DNA from: Haplomitrium mnioides
Taxonomy: Eukaryota; Marchantiophyta; Haplomitriopsida; Calobryales
Length of the DNA stretch: 29,699 nt
NCBI GenBank assembly: GCA_049999725.1
Contig: JBNGIS010033971.1
Span: 1 to 29,699 of the forward strand
Reading direction: 5' to 3'
Shown: positions 1 to 9,792 of the stretch, piece after piece
Layout: every line of letters starts with the position of its first letter
Position numbering within the stretch: position 1 is the stretch's first letter
The notes under the pieces: generated by a model
Seen by the model: the letters and a program-made list of their open reading frames with translations, nothing else
What the model was told of the DNA's origin: nothing
Databases searched by the model: none
Position numbers and translations under genes: made by a program

Positions 1-95
1 TAAATTAACTTAACAAAACTAACCCTAAAGAGGGTTAAAAATAAGTCTCTACTCGTCATCCCAACGGTTTACGTACAGAGCTTGGTATTTCAACA
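1..95 (-). repeat. 3' LTR, partial (U3 start)
   Basis: Bases 1-95 match 4660-4754 except at positions 2 and 45. On the minus strand the LTR starts TGTTGAAATACC directly after the polypurine tract. About 163 bp of this LTR lie outside the window. The gag-pol reading frame runs into it and stops at 56-58. Confidence 0.95.
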
Positions 96-688
96 CTCCC
101 CCTCAAGCTCAAGCCAATGTCAAGCACTCCCATAATAGTTGGAAACTTATGTAGCTTCTCTGCACCTATTGACTTTGTAAAAATATCAGCTACTTGCTCA
201 TCTGTATTCACATATACCAAATCAATTTCACCTTCAAGTACCTTCTCTTGTATGTAATGGTAATGAACTTCAATGTGTTTCGTCCTTACATGAAACACCG
301 GATTGTTTGCCAGTTGAATACTGCTTATGTTGTCACAATACAAAGTCATAGGCTCTTGCACATCATGTCCTAAATCAAACAACAGCTTGCGTAGCCAAGC
401 TATTTCACATGCAGCCATTGATGCTCCTCTATACTCTGCTTCTGTGCTTGACAAAGCAACTGTAGGTTGCTTCTTACTACTCCAACTCACTGCAGCACCT
501 CCAATATTGAAAACATAACCACTTGTAGATCTTCTATCATATGTATATCCAGCCCAATCTGCATCAGTATATCCAAAAAGTTTTATTTCAACTCCGTATG
601 CATAAAATAAACCATAATTCAATGTGCCTTTTGAGTAATGTAATGCTCTCCTTGCCTCATCTAAATGTGGCTTTCTTGGCACCTGCAT
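56..688 (-). CDS. RNase H segment of gag-pol
   Basis: This is the 210-residue end of the polyprotein after the TAG at 692-694, in the same phase. Copia RNase H motifs are clear: GYTDADWAG (residues 39-47), STEAEYR with the acidic catalytic residue (81-87), YCDN (117-120), TKHIEVHYHYIQE and ADIFTK. The enzyme removes the RNA strand of the RNA-DNA hybrid during replication. The frame has no stop before the polypurine tract, so the last 13 or so residues are encoded in the 3' LTR. Confidence 0.9.
   Translation of the reverse strand: MQVPRKPHLDEARRALHYSKGTLNYGLFYAYGVEIKLFGYTDADWAGYTYDRRSTSGYVFNIGGAAVSWSSKKQPTVALSSTEAEYRGASMAACEIAWLRKLLFDLGHDVQEPMTLYCDNISSIQLANNPVFHVRTKHIEVHYHYIQEKVLEGEIDLVYVNTDEQVADIFTKSIGAEKLHKFPTIMGVLDIGLSLRGSVEIPSSVRKPLG
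96..104 (-). promoter_or_regulatory. Polypurine tract for plus-strand priming
   Basis: The minus strand reads GAGGGGGAG immediately before the LTR start TGTTG. This is the classic plant copia polypurine tract, where a surviving RNA primer starts second-strand DNA synthesis. Here it also lies inside the open gag-pol frame. Confidence 0.92.
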
Positions 689-691
689 AAA

Positions 692-2131
692 CTAACTGAG
701 TACTCCCACATCATGAGACATATTTGGTCTTGTCATGGTGGCATAAATCAAACTTCCAACTATTTTTCGATACACAGTTGGATCTTCCAATTCATCTCCC
801 AAATCAGCTTTTAACTTTGCATTCTGTTCAAGTGGAGTACAAATAGGCTTACATGCTATCATACCGTATTTCTGTAACATATCCAAAATATACCTTCGTT
901 GAAGTAACCAAATACCTTGTTGTGATCTTATTACTTCTATACCCAAGAAGTACATAAGTTCTCCCAAGTCTTTCATATCAAATTTTGCTCCAAGCCTCTT
1001 CTTAACATTTTCAATCTGCAACTTATCATCACCTGTAATAATCAGATCATCAACATATATCACTATGATTACCAAACCTGTATTCGTTTTCTGCACATAC
1101 ATAGAGTAATCTGCCTTGCTGATGACAAATCCAATACTTTGTAAAAACTTGCTTATTCTGTCTGTCCATGCTCTTGGTGCTTGCTTTAATCCGTATAAAG
1201 CTTTCTTCAACTTACACACATAATTTGGAAACTTATGGTGTACATATCCCTGTGGCTTCTCCATATACACTTCTTCATGTAACTCTCCATTCAAGAAAGC
1301 ATTCTTTACATCCATCTGATGTAAATCCCATCTCTTAGCAGCAGCCATAGCAATCACAGTTCTTACAGTTGCCATCTTCGCAACAAAACTGAATGTTTCA
1401 TCAAAATCTATCCCATATGTCTGAGCATATCCTTTGGCTACTAGTCTAGCCTTGTACCTACTTATCGAACCATCTGCATTATGCTTAACTTTGTAAACCC
1501 ACTTACAACCAATCGCTTTCTTCCCATGAGGTAGTGGTGTTAGCTTCCAAGTCTCATTCTCATCAAGTGGATTCACTTCCTCATCCATAGCTAACTCCCA
1601 TTCAGGTATGCCAATTGCATCCTCAAAACAAGTGGGTTCTACATCCTGTATAACTTTCACCATATATGCATAATGACGTGTAGAAAAACTATCATAACTC
1701 AACCTCCTTACTGGATACCTTATACATGTAGATCTACGTACCTTATCTTGCATTCTTTGCACACCAGGTGTTTGCAAAGTAGGTATATCAACCTCTTCAC
1801 CATTACTTAAGTGACTTGTATCCATCTGCTGATCCACCTTTTCCTTTCCCTTTGTTGAACCTGTCTTACTTTCAGCACTTCCAATTGATACATTTGGTGA
1901 ACTTAAACTCATTCTTCCTGACCACGGATTAACACTCTTAGACAGAGTGTTTGAACTTTCTCCTGGTCCACTCAACAATTGTGATTGTAATTCCTGATTT
2001 TCTGATTTTTTGTGCACTTCTTCTTCCTCCATATGAGTCTTCACAACTTTTTCTACACCATACCAACTACTCAACTCATCAAATACAACATCTCTACTTA
2101 CCCTGATTTTACGTGTTACAGGGTTGTAACA
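692..2131 (-). CDS. Reverse transcriptase segment of gag-pol, no start of its own
   Basis: This is the open stretch between the TGA at 2132 and the TAG at 692, in the same phase as the upstream segment. The first part is the acidic, Ser-rich linker between integrase and RT. The RVT_2 domain follows, from about 1560 downward, with NETWKL, CKWVYKVK, RYKARLVAKGY, the QMDVKNAFLNG motif and the catalytic YVDD. A motif that usually reads FSPVAKM is FSFVAKM here. No ATG marks a plausible start; the first leucine TTG at 2074 is only a codon within the frame. RT would need readthrough of the first stop. Confidence 0.9.
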   Translation of the reverse strand, partial: CYNPVTRKIRVSRDVVFDELSSWYGVEKVVKTHMEEEEVHKKSENQELQSQLLSGPGESSNTLSKSVNPWSGRMSLSSPNVSIGSAESKTGSTKGKEKVDQQMDTSHLSNGEEVDIPTLQTPGVQRMQDKVRRSTCIRYPVRRLSYDSFSTRHYAYMVKVIQDVEPTCFEDAIGIPEWELAMDEEVNPLDENETWKLTPLPHGKKAIGCKWVYKVKHNADGSISRYKARLVAKGYAQTYGIDFDETFSFVAKMATVRTVIAMAAAKRWDLHQMDVKNAFLNGELHEEVYMEKPQGYVHHKFPNYVCKLKKALYGLKQAPRAWTDRISKFLQSIGFVISKADYSMYVQKTNTGLVIIVIYVDDLIITGDDKLQIENVKKRLGAKFDMKDLGELMYFLGIEVIRSQQGIWLLQRRYILDMLQKYGMIACKPICTPLEQNAKLKADLGDELEDPTVYRKIVGSLIYATMTRPNMSHDVGVLS

Positions 2132-4366
2132 TCAGCATCCTTTTTGTTCCAAAGAATACCCAATGAAAATACACTTTTCAGCTTTAGGATCTAGCTTAGT
2201 CCTTAGCTCATCTGGCATGTGTACATATGCAATACATCCAAATACTTTCAAGTGAGATATGTCACTTTTGATACCTGTAAATCTTTCTTCTGGAGTAATA
2301 TCATGTATTCCTGCTGTAGGAGTCATGTTCATGATATATACAGCTATATGTACAGCCTCTGCCCAATAGTATTTTGGCATGTTTTTCTCATTAATCAAGG
2401 CACGAGCGATTTCTGCTATATGCCTATTTTTTCTCTCTGCAACTCCATTCTGTTGTGGAGTATATCTGCATGTGAATTGCCTCTTCACACCATGATCTAC
2501 CAAAAATCTGTTAAACTCTCGTGAAAAATACTCACCTCCACCATCTGACCGTAGACATTTAATTTGCAATCCTGATTGTTTCTCAACCATCTTTTTAAAG
2601 CTTTTAAAATGCTCAAACACTTCTCCTTTTGTCTTCATAAAATAAACCCATACCTTCCTTGTATGGTCATCTACAAAGGTAATAAAATACTTATTTCCTG
2701 ATATTGATGCATGCTCAGTAGGTCCCCACACATCAGAATGTACTACGTCTAAAGGATTTTTACTCACATTTCTTTGATGCGGGAACGAATGCCTTGACTG
2801 TTTTCCAAACTGACATGCTTCACACACCTTCTGCATATCAACATTCTTGAACCTTGGCAAGCCGGTAACTACACCCATAGACTGCATTGATCTCAACCTT
2901 TGTAGATTCACATGTCCCATTCTTTTGTGCCAAATATCTACATCTTCAATAACTGTATTCTTTTGCGTATACATGACATTGTCATTTACCATTGGAGTCT
3001 TTACATCCAATGTAAACATCCTTCCAATCTTACTTCCTCTGGCAACCAATCTGTTTTTGTTCTTCAAATCCTCCACAAAACAACCGTCTTCATTAAAAAC
3101 AACTTGTAATCCTTGTTCTACCATTTGACCAACAGATACCAAATTCTTTGTAATTGTTGGTACATAGAACACATCAGCCATATACTTTGACTTTCCATCA
3201 TGTGTAGAAAGTGGAACATTTCCCATCTGCTCAATTGGATGAATTGTAGCATCATCTGTTTCCACATATCCTTGCTGCTCTGGATCATGCAGCTCTTTTA
3301 ACCAATTTTTATGATGTGTCATATAGTTTGACGCACCAGAATCCACATACCATGCATCACTTTCACAACCTTGTGTATAAGTACTCATCATATGTTGCAA
3401 AACAAAGAGACGATCACCATCACTCTTCGATGACGATGCATAATTTCCTTGTTGTCTCCGATTATATCCTCTGTTATTGTTGTTGGACCTACTATAGCAA
3501 TCATTTGCATAATGACCTGCTTTTCCACACTCCCAACAAACTATATCATGATTGTTTTTCCTTCCACCTCTTCCACGAAAGCTTCTACTTCCTCGAAAAT
3601 TTCCGTAGCCTCTACCACCAGCTGTATTCTCAAAATTTTGTTGATTTTGGTTATGTTGTACATAACCTCTACCTTCACCACGTCCTCTTTGGGGTCTCCC
3701 CCTGCCTCTACCATATACTGAGCAGAAGCCCTGTGCCTGCTCATTAGAACCGTTTTCTGAAATAGGTCCACCAATGTTTCTCTCCTCTATTATCATCAAG
3801 GAGACTAGCTCATCAAAATTAGGAAGATTTTCCCGAACATAAACAGAAGTAGCAAACGGTTTCCACTTCTCATCATCCTTCAAACCATTCAATACTGCAA
3901 ACACTAAATCATCATCCTCTGTAACCACTCCAATAGATCCCAATGCATCTGATGTCTCTTTTATCTTCAAGACATAATCATTCACCGACATGTTACGTGC
4001 CTTCTTTATGTTATTCAACTCATTTTTCAATTGAATCTTTCTAACTCTAGTATTTGTACTGTAGAGCCTTTCTAACGTATCCCATACATCTTTTGCAGAC
4101 TCCAAATCTTGTATATGTCCAACCATATTGTTTGACAAATTCTGCGAAATCAAAAACATCACCTTCTTATCTTTTTCGTTCCAAGCTTTCCATGCTTTCA
4201 ATTCTTGATCTGTTACATTCACTGAAGGAAGTTGCGGTTCCTTTTCTTCACCTGAAACATACCCCCATAGGCTCTTGCCTATCAAATAGTTCCTCATCCG
4301 GAACCTCCACGGCTGGTAGTTGTTCTTCTCCAACTTCTCAATACCAACAATATTGGAATCACCCAT
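2132..4366 (-). CDS. Gag, protease and integrase segment of gag-pol
   Basis: This 744-residue segment starts at the ATG at 4366. Residues 1-200 are a UBN2-type Gag. Residues 215-270 are rich in Gly and Arg. The zinc knuckle is C277, C280, H285, C290 (CX2CX4HX4C). The aspartic protease motif DSGAS is at 342-346. The pre-integrase HHCC zinc site is H480, H485, C515, C518. The integrase triad is D545, D608, E644, with the D(35)E spacing expected of the family. The segment ends at the TGA at 2132-2134, just after the integrase C-terminal motif around IGYS. It could still yield Gag, protease and most of the integrase. Confidence 0.93.
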   Translation of the reverse strand: MGDSNIVGIEKLEKNNYQPWRFRMRNYLIGKSLWGYVSGEEKEPQLPSVNVTDQELKAWKAWNEKDKKVMFLISQNLSNNMVGHIQDLESAKDVWDTLERLYSTNTRVRKIQLKNELNNIKKARNMSVNDYVLKIKETSDALGSIGVVTEDDDLVFAVLNGLKDDEKWKPFATSVYVRENLPNFDELVSLMIIEERNIGGPISENGSNEQAQGFCSVYGRGRGRPQRGRGEGRGYVQHNQNQQNFENTAGGRGYGNFRGSRSFRGRGGRKNNHDIVCWECGKAGHYANDCYSRSNNNNRGYNRRQQGNYASSSKSDGDRLFVLQHMMSTYTQGCESDAWYVDSGASNYMTHHKNWLKELHDPEQQGYVETDDATIHPIEQMGNVPLSTHDGKSKYMADVFYVPTITKNLVSVGQMVEQGLQVVFNEDGCFVEDLKNKNRLVARGSKIGRMFTLDVKTPMVNDNVMYTQKNTVIEDVDIWHKRMGHVNLQRLRSMQSMGVVTGLPRFKNVDMQKVCEACQFGKQSRHSFPHQRNVSKNPLDVVHSDVWGPTEHASISGNKYFITFVDDHTRKVWVYFMKTKGEVFEHFKSFKKMVEKQSGLQIKCLRSDGGGEYFSREFNRFLVDHGVKRQFTCRYTPQQNGVAERKNRHIAEIARALINEKNMPKYYWAEAVHIAVYIMNMTPTAGIHDITPEERFTGIKSDISHLKVFGCIAYVHMPDELRTKLDPKAEKCIFIGYSLEQKGC

Positions 4367-4483
4367 TTACGCAACTTCTGGACACCTCCAAACTTCAAGC
4401 ACAACTCTCACCACCTTCAGCAAAAAGGATATCAAACCAAATTGATCGTCTACTCTTTGCGATCGTATTCTCCTCACAAACCA
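4367..4483 (-). other. Leader between primer-binding site and gag start
   Basis: These 117 bases separate the PBS from the gag ATG. They are noncoding leader. A frame through them is in phase with gag but closes with TAA at 4367-4369, next to the ATG, which supports 4366 as the true start. Confidence 0.7.
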
Positions 4484-4496
4484 GGCTCTGATACCA
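4484..4496 (-). promoter_or_regulatory. Primer-binding site (initiator Met tRNA)
   Basis: The minus strand reads TGGTATCAGAGCC directly after the 5' LTR. This is the standard complement of the 3' end of plant initiator methionine tRNA and primes minus-strand synthesis in most plant copia elements. Confidence 0.95.
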
Positions 4497-4754
4497 TGTA
4501 AAGAAATTGAGGAGATAAATCTTTGGAGGCAAATATGAGAGATCGTATTCAACACAACGGATTTACAAAAGGGAAGAGGCTTGCGGCATGGCGCCGCTCT
4601 CTCTTCGATCTCCCTTCTTTTCTCTCTACATACCCTTGTATTTATACTTAAATTTACCCTGAATTAACTTAACAAAACTAACCCTAAAGAGGGTTAAAAA
4701 TAAATCTCTACTCGTCATCCCAACGGTTTACGTACAGAGCTTGGTATTTCAACA
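4497..4754 (-). repeat. 5' LTR, complete, 258 bp
   Basis: On the minus strand it starts TGTTGAAATACC at 4754 and ends TTTACA at 4497, touching the PBS on one side and satellite DNA on the other. It carries a TATA box at 4639-4646. A GC-rich dyad (GCGGC at 4583-4587 against GCCGC at 4593-4597) lies downstream of the likely start and could form a small hairpin in the RNA leader. Confidence 0.95.
4639..4646 (-). promoter_or_regulatory. LTR TATA box
   Basis: The minus strand reads TATAAATA within the LTR, a consensus plant TATA box. Transcription would start about 30 bases downstream, near 4610, which places the U3/R boundary there. Confidence 0.75.
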
Positions 4755-4762
4755 TCTTGTTA

Positions 4763-5930
4763 CCGATCTTCATTCAGTAGTGGGAACACACAAGATGGAG
4801 TCCATGATAGCTCCCTATTTCTTGTCACCAATCCTTATTGAGTAGTGGGAATACACAAGATGGAGTCCTTGATAGCTTCATATTTCTTGTTACCAATCCT
4901 CATTTAGTAGTGGGAACACACAAGATGGAGTCCTTGATACCTCCATCTTTCTTGTTACAAATTCTCATTGAGTAGTGGGAACACACAAGATGGAGTCATT
5001 GATAGCTCGATTTTTCTTGTTGCAAATCCTCATTGTGTAGTGGGAACATACAAGATGGAGTCCTTGATAGCTCCATCTTTGTTGTTGCCAATCCTCAATG
5101 AGTAGTGGGAACACACAAAATTGAGTCCTTGATAGCTCCATCTTTCTTGTTACCAATCCTCATTCAACAGAAAGAACACACAAGATGGCGTCCTTGATAG
5201 CTCCATCTTTCTTGTTACCGATCCTCATTGAGAACCTGGAATGCACAAGATGGAGTCCTTGATAGCTCTCTATTTCTTGTTACCAATCCTTATTGAGTAG
5301 TGGGAATACACAAGTTGAAGTCCTTGATAGCTCTATATTTCTTATCATCAATCTGCATTGAGTAGTGGGAACATACAAGATGGAGTCCTTGATAGCTCCA
5401 TCTTTCTTGTTGCCAATCCTCATTGAGTAATGGGAATACACAAGATGGAGTCCTTGATAGCTCCATTTTTCTTGCTACAAATCCTCATTGAGTAGTGGAG
5501 GCACACAAGATGGAGTCCTTCATAGCTCCATGTTTCTTGTTTCAAATCCTCATTGAGAAGTGGGAACACACAAGATGGAGTCCTTGATAGCTCCATCTTT
5601 GTTGTTGCCAATCCTCATTGAGTAGTGGGAACACACGAAATTTAGTACTTGATAGCTTCATCTTTCTTGCTTCCAATCCTCATTCAACAAAAGGAACACA
5701 CAAGATGGAGACCTTGATAGCTCCATGTTTCTTATTATCAATACTCATTGAGTAGTGGGAACACACAAGATGGAGTCCTTAATAGCTCCATCTTTCTTGT
5801 TAACGATCCTCATTCGGTAGCGGGAACGCACAAGATGGAGTCCTTGATGGCTCCCTATTTCTTGTTACCAATCCTCATTGAGTAGTGGGAATACACAAGT
5901 TGGAACCCTTGATAGCTCCATATTTCTTGT
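4763..5930. repeat. Higher-order repeat of 7 to 9 monomers at the array's left end
   Basis: Linked variant monomers recur at multiples of 65 bp. The CCGATC (or ACGATC) variant, followed by CCCTATTT-type and GGGAATACAC monomers, sits at 4763, 5218 and 5803 (455 and 585 bp apart, 7 and 9 monomers). The rare CATTCAACA variant recurs at 5161 and 5681 (520 bp, 8 monomers). Unit length therefore varies by whole monomers. Confidence 0.75.
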
Positions 5931-7038
5931 TACTAATTTTCATGAGGTAGTGGGAACACACAAGATTGAGTACTTGATAGCTCCATCTTTCCTTTTGCCA
6001 ATCCTCATTGAGAAGTGGCAACACACAAGATGCAGTCCTTGAGAGCTCCATCTTTCTTGTTACCAATCCTCATTGAGTAGTAGGAACACACAAAATGGAG
6101 TCCTTGATAACTCCGTCTTTCTTGCTACCAATCCTCATTAAGTAGTGGGAACACACAAGATGGAGTCCTTGATAGCTCCATCTTTCTTGTTACCAACCCT
6201 CATTGAGTAGTGGGAACACACAAGATGGAGTCCTTGATAGCTCCATCTCTCTTGTTACAAATCCTCATTGAGTTGTGGGAACACACAAGATTGAGGCTTT
6301 TATAGCTCTGTTTTTCTTCTATCAAATCCTCATTGAGTAGTAGGAACACACAAGATGAAGTCCTTCATGACTGCATATTTCTTGTTTCCAATCCTCATTG
6401 AGTAGTGGGAACACACAAGGTGGAGTCCTTGATAGCTCAAAGTTTCTTGTTTCCAATCCTCATTGAGTAGTGGGAACTCATAAGGTAGAGTCCTTGATAG
6501 CTACATATTTCTTGTTGCCAATTCTCATTAATTATTGGGAACACACAAGATGGAGTCGTTGATAGCTTTATATTTCTTGCTACCAATTCTCATTGAGTAG
6601 TGGGAACACACAAGATGGAGTTCTTAATAGCTCCATCTTTCTTATTAACGATCCTCATTGAGTAGTGGGAACACACATGATGGAGTCTTTGATAGCTCCA
6701 TGTTTCTTGTTACCAATCTTCATTGAGTAGTGGGAACACAAAAGATCGAGTCCTTCATAGCTCGATATATCTTGTTAGCAATCCTCATTGAGTAGTGGGA
6801 ACACACAAGATGCAGTCCTTGATAGCTCTATATTTCTTGTTTCCAATCCCTATTGAGTAGTGGGAACACACAAGATGGAGTCTTTGATAGCTCTTTCTTT
6901 CTTGTTACCAATCCTTGTTGAGTAGTGAGAACACACAAGATGGAGTTTTGATAGCTCCATCTTTCTTGTTACGGATTCTCATTGAGTAGTGGGAACACAC
7001 AAGATGGAGTCCTTCATAGCTCTATATTTCTTGTAACC

Positions 7039-7048
7039 AATGAGGATT
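7039..7048. other. 10-bp micro-inversion inside one monomer
   Basis: Nearly every other monomer reads AATCCTCATT at this phase; here it reads AATGAGGATT, the exact reverse complement, with the flanks still in register. The segment is bounded by AAT and ATT, a small inverted repeat. Confidence 0.85.
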
Positions 7049-7329
7049 GAATAGTGGAAATAGACAAGATTGAGTCCTTGGTAGCTCAATATTTGTTGTT
7101 GCCAATCCTCATTGAGTAGTGGGAACACACAAGATGGAGTCCTTGATAACTCCATCTTTCTTCTTACCAATCCCCATTGAGTAGTGGGAACATACAAGAT
7201 GGAGTCCTTGATATCTCCATCTTTCTTGTTACAAATCCTCATGGAGTTGTGGGAACAGATAAGATTGTGTCTTGATAGCTCCAAGATAGCTGGGTACACA
7301 CCAGATTTAGTCCTTGATAGCTCCATCTT

Positions 7330-8600
7330 TTTCGTTGCCACTCCTCATTCTGTAGTGGGAACACATAAGATGGAGTCCTTGATAGCTCCATCTTTCTTGT
7401 TATCAATCCGCATTGAGTAGAGGGTACACACAAGATAGAGTCCTTAATAGTTCCATCTTTCTTGCTACAAATCCTCATTGAGTGGTGGGCACACACAAGA
7501 TGGAGTCCTTGATAGCTCCATCTTTCTGGTTGCCAATCCTCATTGAGTAGTGGGAACACACAATTTGAAATCTTTTATAGCTCCATATTTCTTGTTGCCA
7601 ATCCTCATTGAGTAGTGGGAAAACACAAGATTGAGTCCTTGACAACTCCATATTTCATTTTGCCAATCCTCATTGAGTAGTGAGAACACTCCGGATGGAG
7701 TCCTTGATAGCTCCATATTTCGTGTTACCATACCTCATTGAGTAGTGGGAACACATAGGATGGAGTCATTGATAGTTCCTTATTTCTAGTTACCAATACT
7801 TATTGAGTAGTGGGAACACACAAGATGGAGTCCTTGATAGCTCCATCTTTCTTGATACGAATCCTCATTGAGTAGTGGGAACGCACAAACTTAAAACCTT
7901 GATAGCTCCATATATCTTGCTACCAATCCTCATTGAGTAGTGGGAACACACAAGTTGGAGTTCATGATAGCTCCATCTTTCTTGTTGCCAATCCTCATTG
8001 AGTAGTGGGAACACTCAAGATGGAGTCCTTGATAGCTACGTTTTTCTTGTTAACAAACCACATTGAGTAGTGGGAACACACAAGATTTTGTCCTTGATAG
8101 TTCCATCTTTCTTGTTACCAATCCGCATTGAGTTGTTGGAACATACAAGATGGAGTCCTTGATAGCTCCATCTTTGTTGTGACAAATCCTTAGAGAGTAG
8201 TGGGAACACACAAGATTTAGTCCTTGATAGCTCCATCTTTCTCATTGCCACTCCTCATCTAGTAGTGGGAACACATATAATGGAGTCCTTGATAGCTCCA
8301 TCTTTCTTTTTACCGATCTGCATTTAGGAGTGGGAACACACAAGATGGAGTCCTTCATATAAGCATCTTTCTTGTGGCCAATACTGATTGAGTGGTGGGA
8401 ACACACAAGATAGAGTCCTTGATAGCTCCATATTTCTTGTTGCCAATCCTCATTCAGTAGTGGGAACACACAAGATGGAGTCCTTGATAACTACATCTTC
8501 CTTGTAACCAATCCTCATTAAGTAGGTGGAACACACAAGATGAAGTCCTTGACAACTTCATATTTCTGATTACCAATCCCCATTGAGTGGTGGGAACATA
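7330..8600. repeat. Variant-monomer block, copy 1 (partner 12171-13700)
   Basis: An ordered series of rare variants appears here and again about 4.84 to 5.10 kb to the right. Members are GTTGCCACTCCTCATTC (7341 and 12182), GTAGAGGGTACACAC (7417 and 12258), a CTGGTTGCC monomer, an ATTTCATTTTGCC monomer, GTGTTACCATACC, the AGAGAGTAG/GATTTAG pair and a TTCTGATTACC monomer. The offset changes from 4841 to 5101, a difference of 260 bp or four monomers. This is a segmental duplication inside the array with a whole-monomer indel. Confidence 0.8.
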
Positions 8601-9010
8601 CAAGATGGAGTCCTTGATATCTCTATCTTTCTTGTTGCAAATCCTCATGGAGTTGTGGGAACACATAAGATTGAGTCTTGATAGCTCCATGTTTCTTCTT
8701 TCAAATCATCATTGAGTAGAGGGAACACACAAGATGGAGTCCTTGATAGCTGCATATTTCTTGTTGCCAATCCTTATTGAGTAGTGGGCAAACACAAGAT
8801 GGAGTCCTTGATAGGTCCATCTTTCTTCTTACCAATCCTCATTGAGTAGTGGGAACACACAAGATGGAGTCATTGATAGCTCAATCTTTCCTGTTTCCAA
8901 TCCTCGTTGAGCAGTGCGAACACACAAAATGGAGTCCTTTCTAGCTCCATGTTTCTTGTCACCAATCCTCATTGAGTAGTGGAACACACAAGATGGAGTC
9001 CTTGATAGGT

Positions 9011-9792
9011 CCCTATTTCTTCTTACCAATCCTCATTGAGTAGTGGGAATACACAAGATGTAGTCCTTGATAGCTTTATATTTCCTTTTACCAAACCTCA
9101 TTGACTAGTGGAAACACACAAGATGGAGTCCTTGATAGCTCCATCTTTCTTGTTACAAATCCTCATTGAGTAATGGGAACACACAAGATGGAGTCCATGA
9201 TAGCTCCATCCTTCTTGTTGCCGATCCTCATCAAGTAGTGGGAACACACAAGATGGAGTACTTGATAGCTCCCTATTTCTTGTTACCAATCCTCATTAAG
9301 TAGTGGGAATACACAAGATGGAGTCCTTGAGAGCTTCATATTTTATGTTACCAATCCTCATTTAGTAGTTGGAACACACAAGATGGAATCCTTGATAGCT
9401 CCGTCTTTCTTGTTGCCAATACTCATTGAGTAGTGGGAACACACAAGATGGAGTCCTTGAGAGTTCCATCTTTATTGTTACCAATCCTTATTAAGTAGTG
9501 GGAACACACAAGATAGAGTCTCTGATAGCTCCCTATTTCTTGTTACCAATCCTCATTGAGTAGTGGGAATACACACAGGATGGAGTCCTTTATAGCCTCA
9601 TATTTCTTGCTAACAATCCTCATTGAGTAGTGGGAACACACAACATAGAGTCCTTGATAGCTCAATCTTTGTTGTTGCCGATCCTCATTGAGTAGTCGGA
9701 ACTGACAAAATGGAGTCCTTTATACCTCCATCATTATTGCTACCAACCCTCATTGAGTAGTGGGAACACACAAGATGGAGTCCTTGATAGAT
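9011..9792. repeat. Tetrameric higher-order repeat, 260-bp period
   Basis: The CCCTATTTC monomer junction recurs at 9011, 9271, 9531 and 9793. The last step is 262 because of a 2-bp insertion near 9570. Within each unit the order is a CCCTATTTC/GGGAATACAC monomer, a TTCATATTT-type monomer, a TTGTTGCC-type monomer and a fourth monomer. Further right, related junctions at about 10312, 10506, 10702, 11287 and 11482 are mostly 195 bp apart, a trimeric form of the same unit. Confidence 0.8.

Larger units (their letters stand above)
56..4366 (-). pseudogene. gag-pol polyprotein of the copia element, two in-frame stops
   Basis: One frame runs from the ATG at 4366, directly preceded by an in-frame TAA, to the stop at 56-58, or 1436 codons. 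It is interrupted only by TGA at 2132-2134 and TAG at 692-694. Both breaks are stops and not frameshifts: the three open segments share one phase (2131 to 2074 is 57 nt; the ATG at 688 is one codon past the TAG). Both stops fit single C-to-T transitions on the coding strand. The domain order is Gag, CCHC knuckle, protease, GAG-pre-integrase, integrase, reverse transcriptase, RNase H. A full polyprotein cannot be made without readthrough. Confidence 0.93.
1..4754 (-). mobile_element. Ty1/copia LTR retrotransposon, left end cut by window
   Basis: The element reads right to left: 5' LTR (4497-4754), primer-binding site (4484-4496), leader, gag-pol (4366-56), polypurine tract (96-104) and partial 3' LTR (1-95). 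Integrase precedes reverse transcriptase, which defines Ty1/copia. LTR ends are TG...CA. The 95 overlapping LTR bases differ at two positions (2 and 45), both A/G, which suggests a fairly recent insertion. Satellite begins directly at 4755 with TCTTG, the presumed target duplication; its partner lies left of the window, so the duplication cannot be confirmed. Two in-frame stops make this copy non-autonomous. I did not assign a copia lineage. Confidence 0.96.

Noticed and set aside
692-2134. Frameshifts between the three open parts of gag-pol
   Set aside because: Checking phase showed all three parts share one frame; the breaks are in-frame stop codons.
2012-4491. Plus-strand frames opposite gag-pol (for example 3316-3747, 4054-4491)
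   Set aside because: Shadows of the copia polyprotein on the other strand; their Cys/His/Tyr-rich content reflects the complement of the coding strand.
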